Assembly: GCF_029626175.1 (NCBI RefSeq)
Contig: NZ_JARUBM010000002.1
Coordinates: 3,613,001 to 3,677,000 of the forward strand
From: Micromonospora sp. WMMD1082
GTDB taxonomy: Bacteria; Actinomycetota; Actinomycetes; Mycobacteriales; Micromonosporaceae
Direction of reading: 5' to 3'
DNA: 64,000 bases
Shown: piece by piece, positions 26,327-35,731 of the stretch
How the letters are laid out: every line of letters begins with the position of its first letter
Position numbering within the stretch: position 1 is the first letter of the stretch
Program-made: the position numbers and the translations under genes
The notes under the pieces: generated by a model
Databases searched by the model: none
What the model was told of the DNA's origin: nothing
What the model saw: only the letters and a program-made list of their open reading frames with translations

Positions 26327-27655
26327 TCACGCGGCGCGCACCGGTGTTCGCTTGTCGGGCAGAATGCTGCGCAGGGTACGGACGTGGCGCAGCGGGGAGA
26401 GGATGAGGAACAGGCTGGTGCCCAGCAACCCCACCGTGCCGATCAGCAGGGCGCTGCGGGGTCCGGCCACCGTGCCCAGCCAGCCACCGAGCAGCGAGCC
26501 GACTGGCTTGATGCCGAGCGCCACGAAGAGGTATGCGGCGTTCGTGCGGCCGAGTAGCTGCTGCGGCGTGATGGCCTGCCGCACGCTCATGGTGTGCACG
26601 TTGCACGCGGTGATCCCGAAGCCCTGGATGAAGAACGCGATTGCGAACATCGGAGCCGCCCAGGTGCCCCGCTGGGTCGCCGGCAGCAGCAGTGGCGCGA
26701 GGTCGCCGATGACCGCGGCGGCCAGCAGCGTACGCCCGAGGCCGACCCGACCCGCGACGCGTTCGGTGACCGCCGCGCCCAGCAGGGCGCCGAACGCCCC
26801 GATGGAGAGCATGAAGCCCAGCGTGCCGGGGCTCATGCCCAGCTCTCGTACGGCGAAGATCACCAACACGGTCTGCACGATCTGCCAGCAGATGTTGTAG
26901 CTGGCCGCCTCGCCGAGGAACGCCCGCAGATACGGGTTGCGGAAGGTGAACCGGAAACCCTCCGCGATCTGCGACCGCAGCGGGGTCCGATCAACCTCGA
27001 CCGGCTTCTCCCGGGCGCGTACGGCGGTGACGCCGGCAGCCGACGCCAGGTAGGTCACGGCGTTGACGAGCAGCGCGAACGGCGCGCCGACGATCTGCAC
27101 CAGCAGGCCACCGAGGCCGGGACCGCCAATCTCCGCCACCGACTCGCTGGCGGTCAGGCGGGAGTTGGCGCCGGTGAGGTGTTCGGGCGGCACGATCGTC
27201 GGCAGGTAGGACCGGTAGGCGATGGTGAAGAAGACCCGACCGATACCGGCGAGGCAGGCCATCGTCAGGAGCCACGAGAAGGTCAGCCGGTCCAGCGCCG
27301 CGAGCAGCGGAATGGCGCCGATAGCCGCCCCCTGGGCGAGGCTCGACATGATCAGTACGCCACGTCGCTGCCAGCGGTCGACCAGCAGGCCGGCCGGTAT
27401 GCCGAAGACCAGGTACGGGGCGAAGGTGACCGCGCCGAGCAGGCCGAGTTGCGCGGGGGTGGCGTCCAGGGTCAGTACCGCGGTCAGCGGCATGGCGAGC
27501 TGGAACACCTGGGTACCGACGAAGGAGGCGCTCTCTCCTGCCCAGAAGAACCGGAAGTCCCGGCGCCAACCCCCCGCCACGCTGCCTCCTCGACCGTTCG
27601 GGCCACCTGGGCCGCCGCCACCGTGGCCGTGGCGCCACGGCACGTGACCGCTCAC
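26327..27655 (-). CDS. MFS exporter (EntS-like, MFS_3)
   Basis: 442 residues, about twelve membrane segments, with a Gly-rich N-terminus before the first helix (FRFFWAGESASFVGTQVFQL). The pattern FGIPAGLLVDRWQRRGVL and LTGANSRLTASESVAEIGGPGLGG is typical of the MFS_3 group that includes enterobactin and macrolide exporters. Its GTG overlaps the stop of the upstream ATP-grasp gene by four bases (27652-27655). Last gene of the leftward operon; probably exports the cluster product. Confidence 0.82.
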   Translation of the reverse strand: MSGHVPWRHGHGGGGPGGPNGRGGSVAGGWRRDFRFFWAGESASFVGTQVFQLAMPLTAVLTLDATPAQLGLLGAVTFAPYLVFGIPAGLLVDRWQRRGVLIMSSLAQGAAIGAIPLLAALDRLTFSWLLTMACLAGIGRVFFTIAYRSYLPTIVPPEHLTGANSRLTASESVAEIGGPGLGGLLVQIVGAPFALLVNAVTYLASAAGVTAVRAREKPVEVDRTPLRSQIAEGFRFTFRNPYLRAFLGEAASYNICWQIVQTVLVIFAVRELGMSPGTLGFMLSIGAFGALLGAAVTERVAGRVGLGRTLLAAAVIGDLAPLLLPATQRGTWAAPMFAIAFFIQGFGITACNVHTMSVRQAITPQQLLGRTNAAYLFVALGIKPVGSLLGGWLGTVAGPRSALLIGTVGLLGTSLFLILSPLRHVRTLRSILPDKRTPVRAA

Positions 27656-28905
27656 TGCCCAGGATCGATGTCATAGAAACCGAACCCGTCCAGGTAGCAG
27701 ACCGTGGCGAAGTCCTGGAGTACGACGGACCGGTCCGGATGGATCAGCCCCACCGTCACTGGCTCGCTCTCGTCGTCGACCGTCCGGACGAGCCGCTCGC
27801 CCACCTTGAACCGCAGGGTGACCCCCTGGCAGCTCGCCAACTCCTCGATCAGGTGCACGTGCGGGTAGCCGCGAAGCAGGCCCTCGACCGGGGAGGCGAA
27901 GAACGCCATGGCACCGTGGTTGTCCAGGGCGTACGGCTTGCGGTGCTCGGCGATGAAGCGGTCCGGGTCAGCGTACGCCTGCGCGGTGCGGTCGATCTGC
28001 GACTCGCCGGTCAGCAGTACGGCGTAGCGGGCGACATCGGCACCGCACAGTCGCGCCCCCGCCTCGACCAGCCGTGGTCCGTCGGCGGTCAGCATCACCT
28101 CCAGATGCACCGGACCGTACTGGATCCCCAGCGCGTCGAGCACCTGGTAGGAGTACTCGGCGACCGACTCCCAGTCGGGGTCGGTCGGTGACGTGGAGGT
28201 CATGCCGTTGATCCGGTCCAGGATGCCGTTGACGGTGATCTTCTGGTAGCGCCACGTGTCGGTGATCCGGTGGCGGCCCTGGCAGCTCACGGTGTTCACT
28301 ACGAACTCGACACCCCGCAGGTACTCCTGGGCCACCACACCCTCGTTGGGCACGTCGAAGACGCTGTCGCGGGACATGATGTGGTGGTAGGCGGCCTGTG
28401 ACTGCTCGGGCGTGTCGCAGAAGGCGACCCCGTCGTTGCGCGCGCTGCGTACCGGCTTGACCACGATTCGCCCGCCCATCTGACGGTGCCAGTCCGCCAA
28501 CTGGTCCGGGTCGGTGACCCGTAGTTGCCGCGTGGTCGGTAGCCCTGCCGCCCGCAGCGTCTCGACCTGGACGAACTTGTCGCGCCGGGCCTCGCTCAAC
28601 GCGGTGCCGTTGCCGGGCAGGCCGAGTACCTCGTTGAGCCGGTCGGTGAACTCCACCCCCACCTCGCTGCCCACCACGACGGCCACCGGCCGCAACGCCG
28701 CCAGCCTGGCCACCAGGTGGTCGAAGTCCCGGTCGTGGACGATGTTGTCGGTGTAGCCGCTCAGGTCGGCCTCGCCGTAGGAGGGCGGCGGCTGCGGCGT
28801 GGACTGGACCCGTACGCACTCCAGTCCGGCCTCGGTGAAGGCCGCCGCCAGCTTGTTGACCGCGCCGTACGGGTCGACGAGTGCGATCGTGCGCCCGTTA
28901 CCCAT
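27652..28905 (-). CDS. ATP-grasp ligase, tandem copy B
   Basis: Start chosen at ATG 28905 after GGAGGAGG, giving 417 residues (the frame is open further upstream through the neighbour). Motifs: NKLAAAFTEAGLECVRVQST, GLPGNGTALSEARRDKFVQV, the ATP lid MGGRIVVKPVRSARNDGVAFC, VVAQEYLRGVEFVVNTVS, and metal-binding YGPVHLEVMLTADGPRLVEAG. It is clearly paralogous to the next gene upstream (28898-30232). These look like amino-acid or peptide ligases of the BtrJ/dapdiamide type; substrates unknown. Confidence 0.82.
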   Translation of the reverse strand: MGNGRTIALVDPYGAVNKLAAAFTEAGLECVRVQSTPQPPPSYGEADLSGYTDNIVHDRDFDHLVARLAALRPVAVVVGSEVGVEFTDRLNEVLGLPGNGTALSEARRDKFVQVETLRAAGLPTTRQLRVTDPDQLADWHRQMGGRIVVKPVRSARNDGVAFCDTPEQSQAAYHHIMSRDSVFDVPNEGVVAQEYLRGVEFVVNTVSCQGRHRITDTWRYQKITVNGILDRINGMTSTSPTDPDWESVAEYSYQVLDALGIQYGPVHLEVMLTADGPRLVEAGARLCGADVARYAVLLTGESQIDRTAQAYADPDRFIAEHRKPYALDNHGAMAFFASPVEGLLRGYPHVHLIEELASCQGVTLRFKVGERLVRTVDDESEPVTVGLIHPDRSVVLQDFATVCYLDGFGFYDIDPGQ

Positions 28906-30232
28906 GGTGGGCCTCCTCCAGTTTGTAGAACCCAGGTCCGTCGAGGTAGCAGATGGTCTGGAAGTCCTTCTCCAGGGTCGCCGCGTCGGTGTGTGCCAGA
29001 CCCACCGCGAGCGGTTCGGAGCTGTCGTCGATGGTGCGGCGCAGCAGTTCGCCGGGGTGTACCCGCACCGACCGACCCTGGTAGCTGGCCAATCGCTCGA
29101 CCTGGTCGAGCAGCGGGTACCCCTTGAGCCGGCCCTCGACGGGTGAGACGAGGAAGGCCATGGCGGCGTGGCCGTCACACCGGTAGGGCGCGTCGATCTC
29201 GGCGAGGAACCGTTCGCCGTCCAGGTATGCCTGCACGGTCCGGTCGATCTGGGACTCGCCGGTGGCGTGTACGGCGTATCGGGCGACGTCCGATCCGCAC
29301 AGTCGTGCGCCCACCTCGACCAGTCGGGGGCCGGTGACGGTGAGGATGACCTCCAGGTGGGCGGGCCCGTACCGGATGCCGAGCGCGTCGAGTACGGCGG
29401 AGGCGTACCGGCGTAACGACGTCCAGCGTGGATCGGTGGGCGGCACGGAGCGGATGCCGTTGATGCGGTCCCGTACCCCGTTGACGTCGATCTTGTGATA
29501 GCGCCAGGTGTCGGTCACCCGGTGCCGGCCGCGCCAGCTGACCGTGTTCACCACGAACTCGGTGCCGGTCAGGTACTCCTGGGCGACGACACCCTCGTTA
29601 CGGTGGCCGAAGTCGTTGACCGCCGACCGGATCTGTCGGTAAGCGGCGACCGACTCCGTCGGCGTGTCACAGATGTGCACGCCGTCGTTGCGGGCGCTGC
29701 GGATCGGCTTCACCACCACCCGCCCGCCGACCTTTCGGTGCCAGGCCGTCAGCTGCTCCGCGTCCCGCACCGGCAGCTGGCGCGCGGCCGGCAGACCCGC
29801 TGCGGCGATCGCGGCGATCTGGGCGTCCTTGGTCCGCCGCGCGTAGCTCAGCGTCGTGCCGTTGCCGGGCAGCCCAGCCGCCTCGGCGAGCGCGTCGGCG
29901 AGTTCGACGCCCTGCTCGGCGCCCGCGATCACGGCCAGCGGCCGGTACGCCGCCAGCAGGCCGACCGTCGCCGACACGTTCCCGTGGTGGACGATGTTCG
30001 CCGTGTAGCGGCTCAGGTCCAGCTCGCGGCGGTAGTGCTCGGGGATGTCGACGGTGCTCTGCACCCGGACGCAGTCGTGCCCGGCGTCCCGGAAGCCCTG
30101 CGCCAGCCGGCTGGCCGAGCCGAAGCCGTCGACCACGGCCACCGTGGGCCGGTCGGTCACTGCGGCCGCGGGCCGGTCGTGCCCGGCGGTGGTTGGTCGG
30201 TCGTGCACGCTGATCGTGCGTCGGTCGCTCAC
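28898..30232 (-). CDS. ATP-grasp ligase, tandem copy A
   Basis: 444 residues from GTG 30232, overlapping the aminotransferase stop (GTGA). The first 30 residues are a low-complexity Asp/Arg/Pro/Thr repeat (DRPTTAGHDRPAAAVTDRPT); the rest aligns throughout with copy B: GLPGNGTTLSYARRTKDAQI, VGGRVVVKPIRSARNDGVHI, VVAQEYLTGTEFVVNTVSW, YGPAHLEVILTVTGPRLVE. Two adjacent related ligases suggest two successive condensations, or a heteromeric pair. Confidence 0.82.
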   Translation of the reverse strand: MSDRRTISVHDRPTTAGHDRPAAAVTDRPTVAVVDGFGSASRLAQGFRDAGHDCVRVQSTVDIPEHYRRELDLSRYTANIVHHGNVSATVGLLAAYRPLAVIAGAEQGVELADALAEAAGLPGNGTTLSYARRTKDAQIAAIAAAGLPAARQLPVRDAEQLTAWHRKVGGRVVVKPIRSARNDGVHICDTPTESVAAYRQIRSAVNDFGHRNEGVVAQEYLTGTEFVVNTVSWRGRHRVTDTWRYHKIDVNGVRDRINGIRSVPPTDPRWTSLRRYASAVLDALGIRYGPAHLEVILTVTGPRLVEVGARLCGSDVARYAVHATGESQIDRTVQAYLDGERFLAEIDAPYRCDGHAAMAFLVSPVEGRLKGYPLLDQVERLASYQGRSVRVHPGELLRRTIDDSSEPLAVGLAHTDAATLEKDFQTICYLDGPGFYKLEEAHHG

Positions 30233-31509
30233 GGTCGGCCCGCGGTGGTGGTGCCGAGGGCCCGGACCAGCCGGGTCACGATCTCGTCCGCATCGGCCTC
30301 GGTCAGCACCAGCGGCGGCATCAGGACCAGAGTGTTGTTCGTGGTGGTGAGCAGCAGCCCCGCCTTTTGACAGGCGCGGCGGACCGCCGTCATGGCGGCC
30401 GCCCCCGGCCGCTCGTCGCCGTCGCGCAGCTCGACGCCGATCATCAGGCCCGCCCCGCGTACGTCGTGGACCAGGCCGGTGCTGGCCGCCTGGTCCCGCA
30501 GTCGCTCCCGGAGACGTTCGCCGACTCGTCGCACCTGGGCGAAGAGCGATCCGTCGGCCAACTCGTCGAGCACCGCCAGCCCGGCGGCCATTCCCACCGG
30601 ATGGCCGTCGGCCGTGCAGCCGTGCGGGAAGACGTAACCGGGTCGGGAGATCGCCTCGTCGAAGATCGCGTCGGTGCTGACCAGGGCCGCCAGCGGGAAA
30701 TAGCCGGAGGTGATGCCCTTGCCGAGGATCAGCAGGTCGGGCAGCACCTGCCGGTCGACCATCACCGACATCACGCCGGTCCGACCGAAGCCCGTGGTCA
30801 CCTCGTCGGCGATCAGGTGGATGTCGTACCGGTCGCACAGGTCGCGGATCTGCCGCAACGCACCGTCCGGGGCGGCGAGCACGTCGGTACCCATGATCGG
30901 TTCGACGATGATGGCCGTGACCTGCTCCGGACCGTGCCGGTCGACCATCCGCGCCAGCGCTTCGAGGTTCCACGGCTTAACGTGGTGGACGTCCGGGGCC
31001 AGCGGCGCCTGCAACGCGTGCATCTGCCGCTCGCCGGTGAGCGCGCTGGCGATGCCCCCGGTGCCGTGGTACCCGTTGGTGAACGCGATGACCTTCGTCC
31101 GGTGCGTCTCGCCGCGAACCTTGCGGACGAACCGCGACAGCAGGACGGCGGCGCTGGTCATCTGCGAGCCGGTGCTGCCGAAGCGGACGTGGTTGAGCGG
31201 GTCGGGCAGCGCGCCGACGAGGCGGCGGGCGTACTCCAGCGCCACCTCCGGCGGTTCTTCGTAGCGGATCACCTGAGCCACGGGCAGCCGGCGCAGTTGG
31301 TCGCACATCGCCTCCACCACCCGTTGGGCCTGGTAGCCGAGCGTGGCGTTCCACATGGCGGCGCGTGCGTCCAGGTACCAGGTGCCGGCGGCGTCCTGCA
31401 CCCAGCACCCCTTGCCCTGCGTGACGGCGCTGCGGGCAATGCTGCCGTCGTCGATGGCCGGACGGGTGACGGAGTTGTACCAGAGGGCGTCGTGGGGATC
31501 TCTCAACAC
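30229..31509 (-). CDS. Class III PLP aminotransferase
   Basis: 426 residues. Class III signature: DIHLIADEVTTGFGRTG (Asp that contacts the PLP nitrogen), then the PLP lysine in LLILGKGITSGYFPLAAL at about residue 270. A TNGYHGTGG motif near 145 and STGSQMTSAAVLL fit omega- or beta-amino-acid and diaminobutyrate-type enzymes. The start overlaps the end of the adenylating enzyme. It probably installs or removes an amino group on a non-alpha carbon of an intermediate. Confidence 0.85.
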   Translation of the reverse strand: MLRDPHDALWYNSVTRPAIDDGSIARSAVTQGKGCWVQDAAGTWYLDARAAMWNATLGYQAQRVVEAMCDQLRRLPVAQVIRYEEPPEVALEYARRLVGALPDPLNHVRFGSTGSQMTSAAVLLSRFVRKVRGETHRTKVIAFTNGYHGTGGIASALTGERQMHALQAPLAPDVHHVKPWNLEALARMVDRHGPEQVTAIIVEPIMGTDVLAAPDGALRQIRDLCDRYDIHLIADEVTTGFGRTGVMSVMVDRQVLPDLLILGKGITSGYFPLAALVSTDAIFDEAISRPGYVFPHGCTADGHPVGMAAGLAVLDELADGSLFAQVRRVGERLRERLRDQAASTGLVHDVRGAGLMIGVELRDGDERPGAAAMTAVRRACQKAGLLLTTTNNTLVLMPPLVLTEADADEIVTRLVRALGTTTAGRP

Positions 31510-33023
31510 GCCAGGGCCTCCAGCTTCCTACGGTCGAGCTTGCCGTTGTCGTTGCGAGGGAACAGCTCTACGGACGCGATCCGGGCCGGCACCATGTACC
31601 CGGGCAACCGGGTGGCCACCCACCGGGCCAGGTGCTCGGCCGGCAGGGTGCCGCCCACGTACAGGGCTCGCAGGTCGACGCCGTCGAAGAAGACGGCCGC
31701 GTCCTCGACCTCAGGGTGCCGGCGGAGCACCGCCTCGATCTCGCCCAGCTCGACGCGGTAGCCGTGCACCTGGACCTGCGAGTCGAGCCGGCCGAGGTGG
31801 GTCAGCTCGCCATCGTCGTCGACGACCCGGTCACCGGTGCGGTACCACAGCCGCTCCGACGGTGGATCGGATCCGGGGTGGGTCATGGCGGTCCGACCGG
31901 GAGACCAGCTCAGGAACCGGCCGGCGTTGTTGGCGGGGTCGAGATAACCGGCGAAGCGCTGCGGTCCGCGTACGCACAGCTCGCCCTCGCGGGCCGGATG
32001 ACCCTGCTCGTCCAGGACCACGTACTCCAGGTGCGGCAGGCAGCGGCCGATGGGGACGGTGCCGTTGCGGGTCCGCGGCCAGTCCGCCGGATCGGCCGGC
32101 TGCCGGTGAACGGTGCAGGTCACGGTCAGCTCGGTGGGCCCGTACAGGTTCTCGATCACCGCGTCGGGTGCTGCCCGGTGCCAGGCCGCCGCCTGGTCGC
32201 AGGTGAGCTGCTCCCCGGCGAACAACCCCCAGCGCAGGTCCGGCATGCAGCCGGCCGGCAGGCGCCGCATTCGGCGGGCGAGCGAGACCACCGACGGTAC
32301 GGAGAACCAGTGGGTCACCCCGTGCCGGTTGACGAAGGCCGCCGGATCGGCCAGCTCCTCGCGGCGGGGCACCACCAGGGCGCCGCCACCGGTCCAGGTG
32401 ACGAACATGTCGAACACCGACGGATCGAAGGTGAGGTCGAACGTCTGGCTGAGCCGGCTACCCGGCCCCACGTTGTAGCGGGCGACGTGGTGCTCGACGT
32501 ACGGCCGGACGTTGTCGTGCCGGATCGGCAAACCCTTCGGCACACCCGTCGAACCTGACGTGAAGAGGATGTAGGCGGTCGCGTCGTCGGCCGACCCCGG
32601 CCCGTCGTCGGCACTGGCCGGACGGCCCTGCCGGCCCGTCACGTGTCCGCTCGGCGCGGCGTGCACCAGCGGGGCGCGCACCGGCGCCAGTGACGCGCTC
32701 ATCGTGGTGTCCACGAGAACGGTCCAGAGCCCGGCCCGGGTCGCGATCGTCGCGTTGCGGTCCCGGGGAAAGATCGGATTCAGCGGTACGACCGTCCCGC
32801 CGGCCCGCAGAATCGCCAGGTAGCCGGCGTACGCGAGCGGGCTGCGGGCGGCGAGCAGCCCGACCCGCGCCCCGGCCGGCAGCGGGCCGAGATCGGCGGC
32901 GAGGCGGTCGACGAGCGCGGCCAGCTCGCGGTAGGTGAAGGTGACGTCGCCGACCAGCAAGGCCGGCTGGCCCGGGTGCCGACGGACCGTCGCGGCGAAC
33001 CAGTCGTACATGGTGTCAGACAT
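31503..33023 (-). CDS. Stand-alone adenylation enzyme (amino-acid activating)
   Basis: From ATG 33023, 506 residues with AMP-binding core motifs in order: A3 YILFTSGSTGVPKGLPI, A5 NLYGPTELTVTC, A7 WYRTGDRVVDDDGELTHLGR, A8 VQVHGYRVELGEIEAVLRRH and A10 NDNGKLDRRKLEAL with the catalytic Lys. It lacks condensation and carrier domains, so it must load a free carrier protein; three are encoded in the cluster. It resembles D-alanine-ligase/NRPS A domains; the amino acid was not predicted. Confidence 0.85.
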   Translation of the reverse strand: MSDTMYDWFAATVRRHPGQPALLVGDVTFTYRELAALVDRLAADLGPLPAGARVGLLAARSPLAYAGYLAILRAGGTVVPLNPIFPRDRNATIATRAGLWTVLVDTTMSASLAPVRAPLVHAAPSGHVTGRQGRPASADDGPGSADDATAYILFTSGSTGVPKGLPIRHDNVRPYVEHHVARYNVGPGSRLSQTFDLTFDPSVFDMFVTWTGGGALVVPRREELADPAAFVNRHGVTHWFSVPSVVSLARRMRRLPAGCMPDLRWGLFAGEQLTCDQAAAWHRAAPDAVIENLYGPTELTVTCTVHRQPADPADWPRTRNGTVPIGRCLPHLEYVVLDEQGHPAREGELCVRGPQRFAGYLDPANNAGRFLSWSPGRTAMTHPGSDPPSERLWYRTGDRVVDDDGELTHLGRLDSQVQVHGYRVELGEIEAVLRRHPEVEDAAVFFDGVDLRALYVGGTLPAEHLARWVATRLPGYMVPARIASVELFPRNDNGKLDRRKLEALAC

Positions 33024-34194
33024 GGCGCACCTCGCGATCCATGAGCACCAGGGCACCGTCGGCCGCGTGCAACCGGTCGTTGCTGTAGTTCAACGGCGCC
33101 GATCGCAGGTCCCGCAGGGCCCGCTCCAGCGCGAGGTCCGAGTCGCGGAGGTAGCCGTGTCGCATGCCGAGCAGCTCGACGAGGTCGTCGACCGCCGCCG
33201 GGCACTGCTCGGAGGCGGTCAGCTTGACCGTGTTGGCCAGCAGCTGCACCCCGACGGATGTCGGATCGGCGGTGGCGTTCAGGACCGCGACGGTGTGACT
33301 CACCAGGGCGTGCACGGTGTCCAACCGCTGCCGGACCCGGGACAGCCGGTGCAGCAGCAGCTCGGAGTCGAGGTTGCGGCGGCTGCGCTCGGCCCGCAGC
33401 AGGGTCACCACGCGACTGAGCGCGCCGTCGGCCGTGCCCAGCCAACACGCGGCCCAACCCAGGTGAGCCATCGGGGCGAAGGTCCGTACGGCGATGTCCC
33501 GGAACCCGCCGTGCTCGCCGATCACCTGCCCGACCGGAAGGTCGCCGCGCAGGTGCAGCGGCGCGCTGTGCGTGGCCCGCATGCCCATCGGGTTCCAGCC
33601 GCCCTTGACAGTGATCCGCAACTGGTCCCGCTCGGCGTAGAGCAGCGACAGCTGGGTGGGGGAGGTGGCGTCGGGGGCCTGCATCGTGACGAGGAACGCG
33701 TCGGCGTACTGGCCGCCGGTGACGACCGGGGCGAACCGGTCCACGTGCAGCACCACGCCGTCCCCGGGCAGCGCCGTGCCGGAGGAGAGCAGATGACCGC
33801 CGGTGGCCGCCTCGGTGGTCACCGAGGCCAGGTAAAGCTCGCCGCGGGCGATCCGGGGCAGCAACCGCTCCCGCAGCGCGCCGCTGTCACCGACGATGGC
33901 GGCCACCTGCTGGCAGTGCATCGTGAAGATCATTCCGACTGACATGCAGGTACGCGAGAGTCGACCGCTGACCGCGACCAGGTCGGCCAGGTCGCCGCCC
34001 GCCCCGCCGTGCTCGGCGGGCACCATCAGGCCAAGCAGCCCGGTGGCGCGCATGGCCGCCAGGGCTTCCACCGGGAACCGGGCGTCGCGGTCGCATTCGG
34101 TGGCGTGTCTGGCGGCGACCTCGACGACCTCGGCGACCGCGCGGTCGAGTTCGGCGGCACCCCACCCGGTCGGGCGGGTCACGGTGACGGTCAT
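33016..34194 (-). CDS. Acyl-CoA-dehydrogenase-like flavoenzyme 1
   Basis: 392 residues with the ACAD order: N-terminal helices (LLGLMVPAEHGGAGGDLADL), the middle beta domain (LYLASVTTEAATGGHLLSSG, WNPMGMRATHSAPL), and a C-terminal helical bundle. In carrier-protein pathways ACAD-like flavoproteins oxidise aminoacyl groups on the carrier (dehydrogenation next to the carbonyl). It lies directly between a carrier protein and an adenylating enzyme, overlapping both neighbours, which supports that role. Confidence 0.8.
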   Translation of the reverse strand: MTVTVTRPTGWGAAELDRAVAEVVEVAARHATECDRDARFPVEALAAMRATGLLGLMVPAEHGGAGGDLADLVAVSGRLSRTCMSVGMIFTMHCQQVAAIVGDSGALRERLLPRIARGELYLASVTTEAATGGHLLSSGTALPGDGVVLHVDRFAPVVTGGQYADAFLVTMQAPDATSPTQLSLLYAERDQLRITVKGGWNPMGMRATHSAPLHLRGDLPVGQVIGEHGGFRDIAVRTFAPMAHLGWAACWLGTADGALSRVVTLLRAERSRRNLDSELLLHRLSRVRQRLDTVHALVSHTVAVLNATADPTSVGVQLLANTVKLTASEQCPAAVDDLVELLGMRHGYLRDSDLALERALRDLRSAPLNYSNDRLHAADGALVLMDREVRHV

Positions 34195-34457
34195 GCCGGG
34201 GTCCCGCTTCCCATCGCGGTCCGCTCGAACAGGGCGGTCAGGTTGTCCATCCGGGTCAGGTTGTCCGGAGTCAGTTCGGCGGGGTCGACCTCGACGTCGA
34301 GGCGTTCCTCGACGCGTTCGACCACCTCCACGATCCGGAACGAGTTGAAGGTCGGCAGATCGGTCAGGGTGGGCGTGGCGTGCAGGATGGCCGGGTCGAC
34401 GCCGAGGACCTCGGCGGTGACCTCGGTGACGGCGGTGCGGACGGCGGTTCGATCCAT
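34191..34457 (-). CDS. Acyl/peptidyl carrier protein 1
   Basis: 88 residues, all-helical and acidic. The phosphopantetheine serine is S39 in DLPTFNSFRIVEVVERVEE, the pattern of a carrier helix II. It ends in a short loop before the ACAD gene, with which it overlaps by four bases. It is presumably loaded by the adenylating enzyme of the same operon and primed by the PPTase at 43207. Confidence 0.8.
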   Translation of the reverse strand: MDRTAVRTAVTEVTAEVLGVDPAILHATPTLTDLPTFNSFRIVEVVERVEERLDVEVDPAELTPDNLTRMDNLTALFERTAMGSGTPA

Positions 34458-34480
34458 GGTGTCTTCTCCCCGGGGTGCGG

Positions 34481-35731
34481 TCAGGCGCCGAGCTTGGCGA
34501 AGCCCTCTTCGACGCGGGTCAGGTTGTCGGCGACGTGCGGCAGGGCGAGCGGCTCCTCGGCGGCGAGGGCGGCCTCCTGCTCCTCATCGGTGTCGCCGTA
34601 CAACATGCTGGTGGCGGCCTTGAAGCGCAGCGCGTCCGGATCGTCGCCGAGCAGGTGGCCGGCGAGCACCGCCAGGCCGAGTTCGTCGAGCAGGTGGCGG
34701 GCCAGCGACGCCGAGTCGGTCACGCCGCGCAGGTGCAACGTCTCCCGCAGCGGCGCGAAGTCGGGGTAGACGTAGAAGGCGCCGGTGGGCGGTCGGCAGG
34801 TGGCCCCGGCCGCCACGGCCGCGCCGTGCACCGCGCGGGCCACCGCGCCGTGCAGCCGGGCGCTGGCCGCCAGCCGCTGCCGGATCTCCGGCGGCTCGTC
34901 GAAGGCGTACGCCGCGACCTGCTGCGTTGGACCGGCCAGGGTGGACCATAGGTCACTCGCCACGCTGATCAGCCCGTCTCGCAACCGGCGTCCGGCGGCG
35001 TCCGGCGGCACCCGCAGCGCCCCGATCCGCCAACCGCCAAGCGCCAGCGACTTGGACAGGCCGGTCGTCACCACGGTCCGGTGCGGGACCAGCTCGGCGG
35101 GACTCACGAATGGCGTCTCCGGCCGGTGCAGCACGTCGCGGTAGATCTCGTCCGAGACGATCGTCAGCCCCTCGGCCTCGGCGATCGCGCACACCTCGCC
35201 GATCAGCTCCGCGCCGGCGAGCGTACCGGTCGGGTTGTCCGGCAGGGTGAGCACGACGATCCGCGGGTCACCGCCGTCGCGGCGGGCCGCCGAGATCGTC
35301 TCCCGCAGTGCGGTGGGCTCGGGGACGCCGCCGCAGCTATCCGGGATCGGCACGCCCCAGACCCGCTTGCCGGCCATCCGCGCCTGGGGGGCGTAGGAGT
35401 TCCAGCAGGGGCGGGGCAACAGCACATCGCCGGGCAGGACCAGGTTCAGCGCCATCAGCAGCGGCTTGCTGCCGGGCCCGAGGATCACCTGCTCCGGGCC
35501 GGTGGGCAGGCGCCGCCGCCGGAAGTAGCCGGCCACCGCCGCCCGGGCGTCCGGTGCCCCGGCGACCGGTCCGTACGCGTTGCGGCGCGCACCCGCGCAC
35601 AGCTGCTCCACCAGCGGCCCGAAGGCGGGCAGGCGGGACTCGCCGAAACCCAGGTGGATAATGGATCGACCCTCGGCGCGCAGGCGCGCGACCCGCTCGT
35701 TGAGCGCGAGATTCGGTGACATGGAACTCAT
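34481..35731 (-). CDS. Class I/II PLP aminotransferase
   Basis: 416 residues from ATG 35731 (ATGA overlap with the aminomutase stop). Fold type I signatures: IIHLGFGESRLPAFGPLVEQ, LTLPDNPTGTLAGAELIGEV, TIVSDEIYRDVLH, and the PLP lysine in VTTGLSKSLALGGWRIGAL at about residue 230. A conserved Arg for the carboxylate sits near the C-terminus (DALRFKAATSMLY is the local context). It is probably an alpha-amino acid transaminase acting early in the pathway. The longer upstream frame belongs to the neighbouring gene's shadow. Confidence 0.82.
   Translation of the reverse strand: MSSMSPNLALNERVARLRAEGRSIIHLGFGESRLPAFGPLVEQLCAGARRNAYGPVAGAPDARAAVAGYFRRRRLPTGPEQVILGPGSKPLLMALNLVLPGDVLLPRPCWNSYAPQARMAGKRVWGVPIPDSCGGVPEPTALRETISAARRDGGDPRIVVLTLPDNPTGTLAGAELIGEVCAIAEAEGLTIVSDEIYRDVLHRPETPFVSPAELVPHRTVVTTGLSKSLALGGWRIGALRVPPDAAGRRLRDGLISVASDLWSTLAGPTQQVAAYAFDEPPEIRQRLAASARLHGAVARAVHGAAVAAGATCRPPTGAFYVYPDFAPLRETLHLRGVTDSASLARHLLDELGLAVLAGHLLGDDPDALRFKAATSMLYGDTDEEQEAALAAEEPLALPHVADNLTRVEEGFAKLGA

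Noticed and set aside
30233..30973. Long N-terminal extension of the tandem ATP-grasp copy A
   Set aside because: It is the shadow of the aminotransferase; the GTGA overlap at 30229-30232 gives a natural start.
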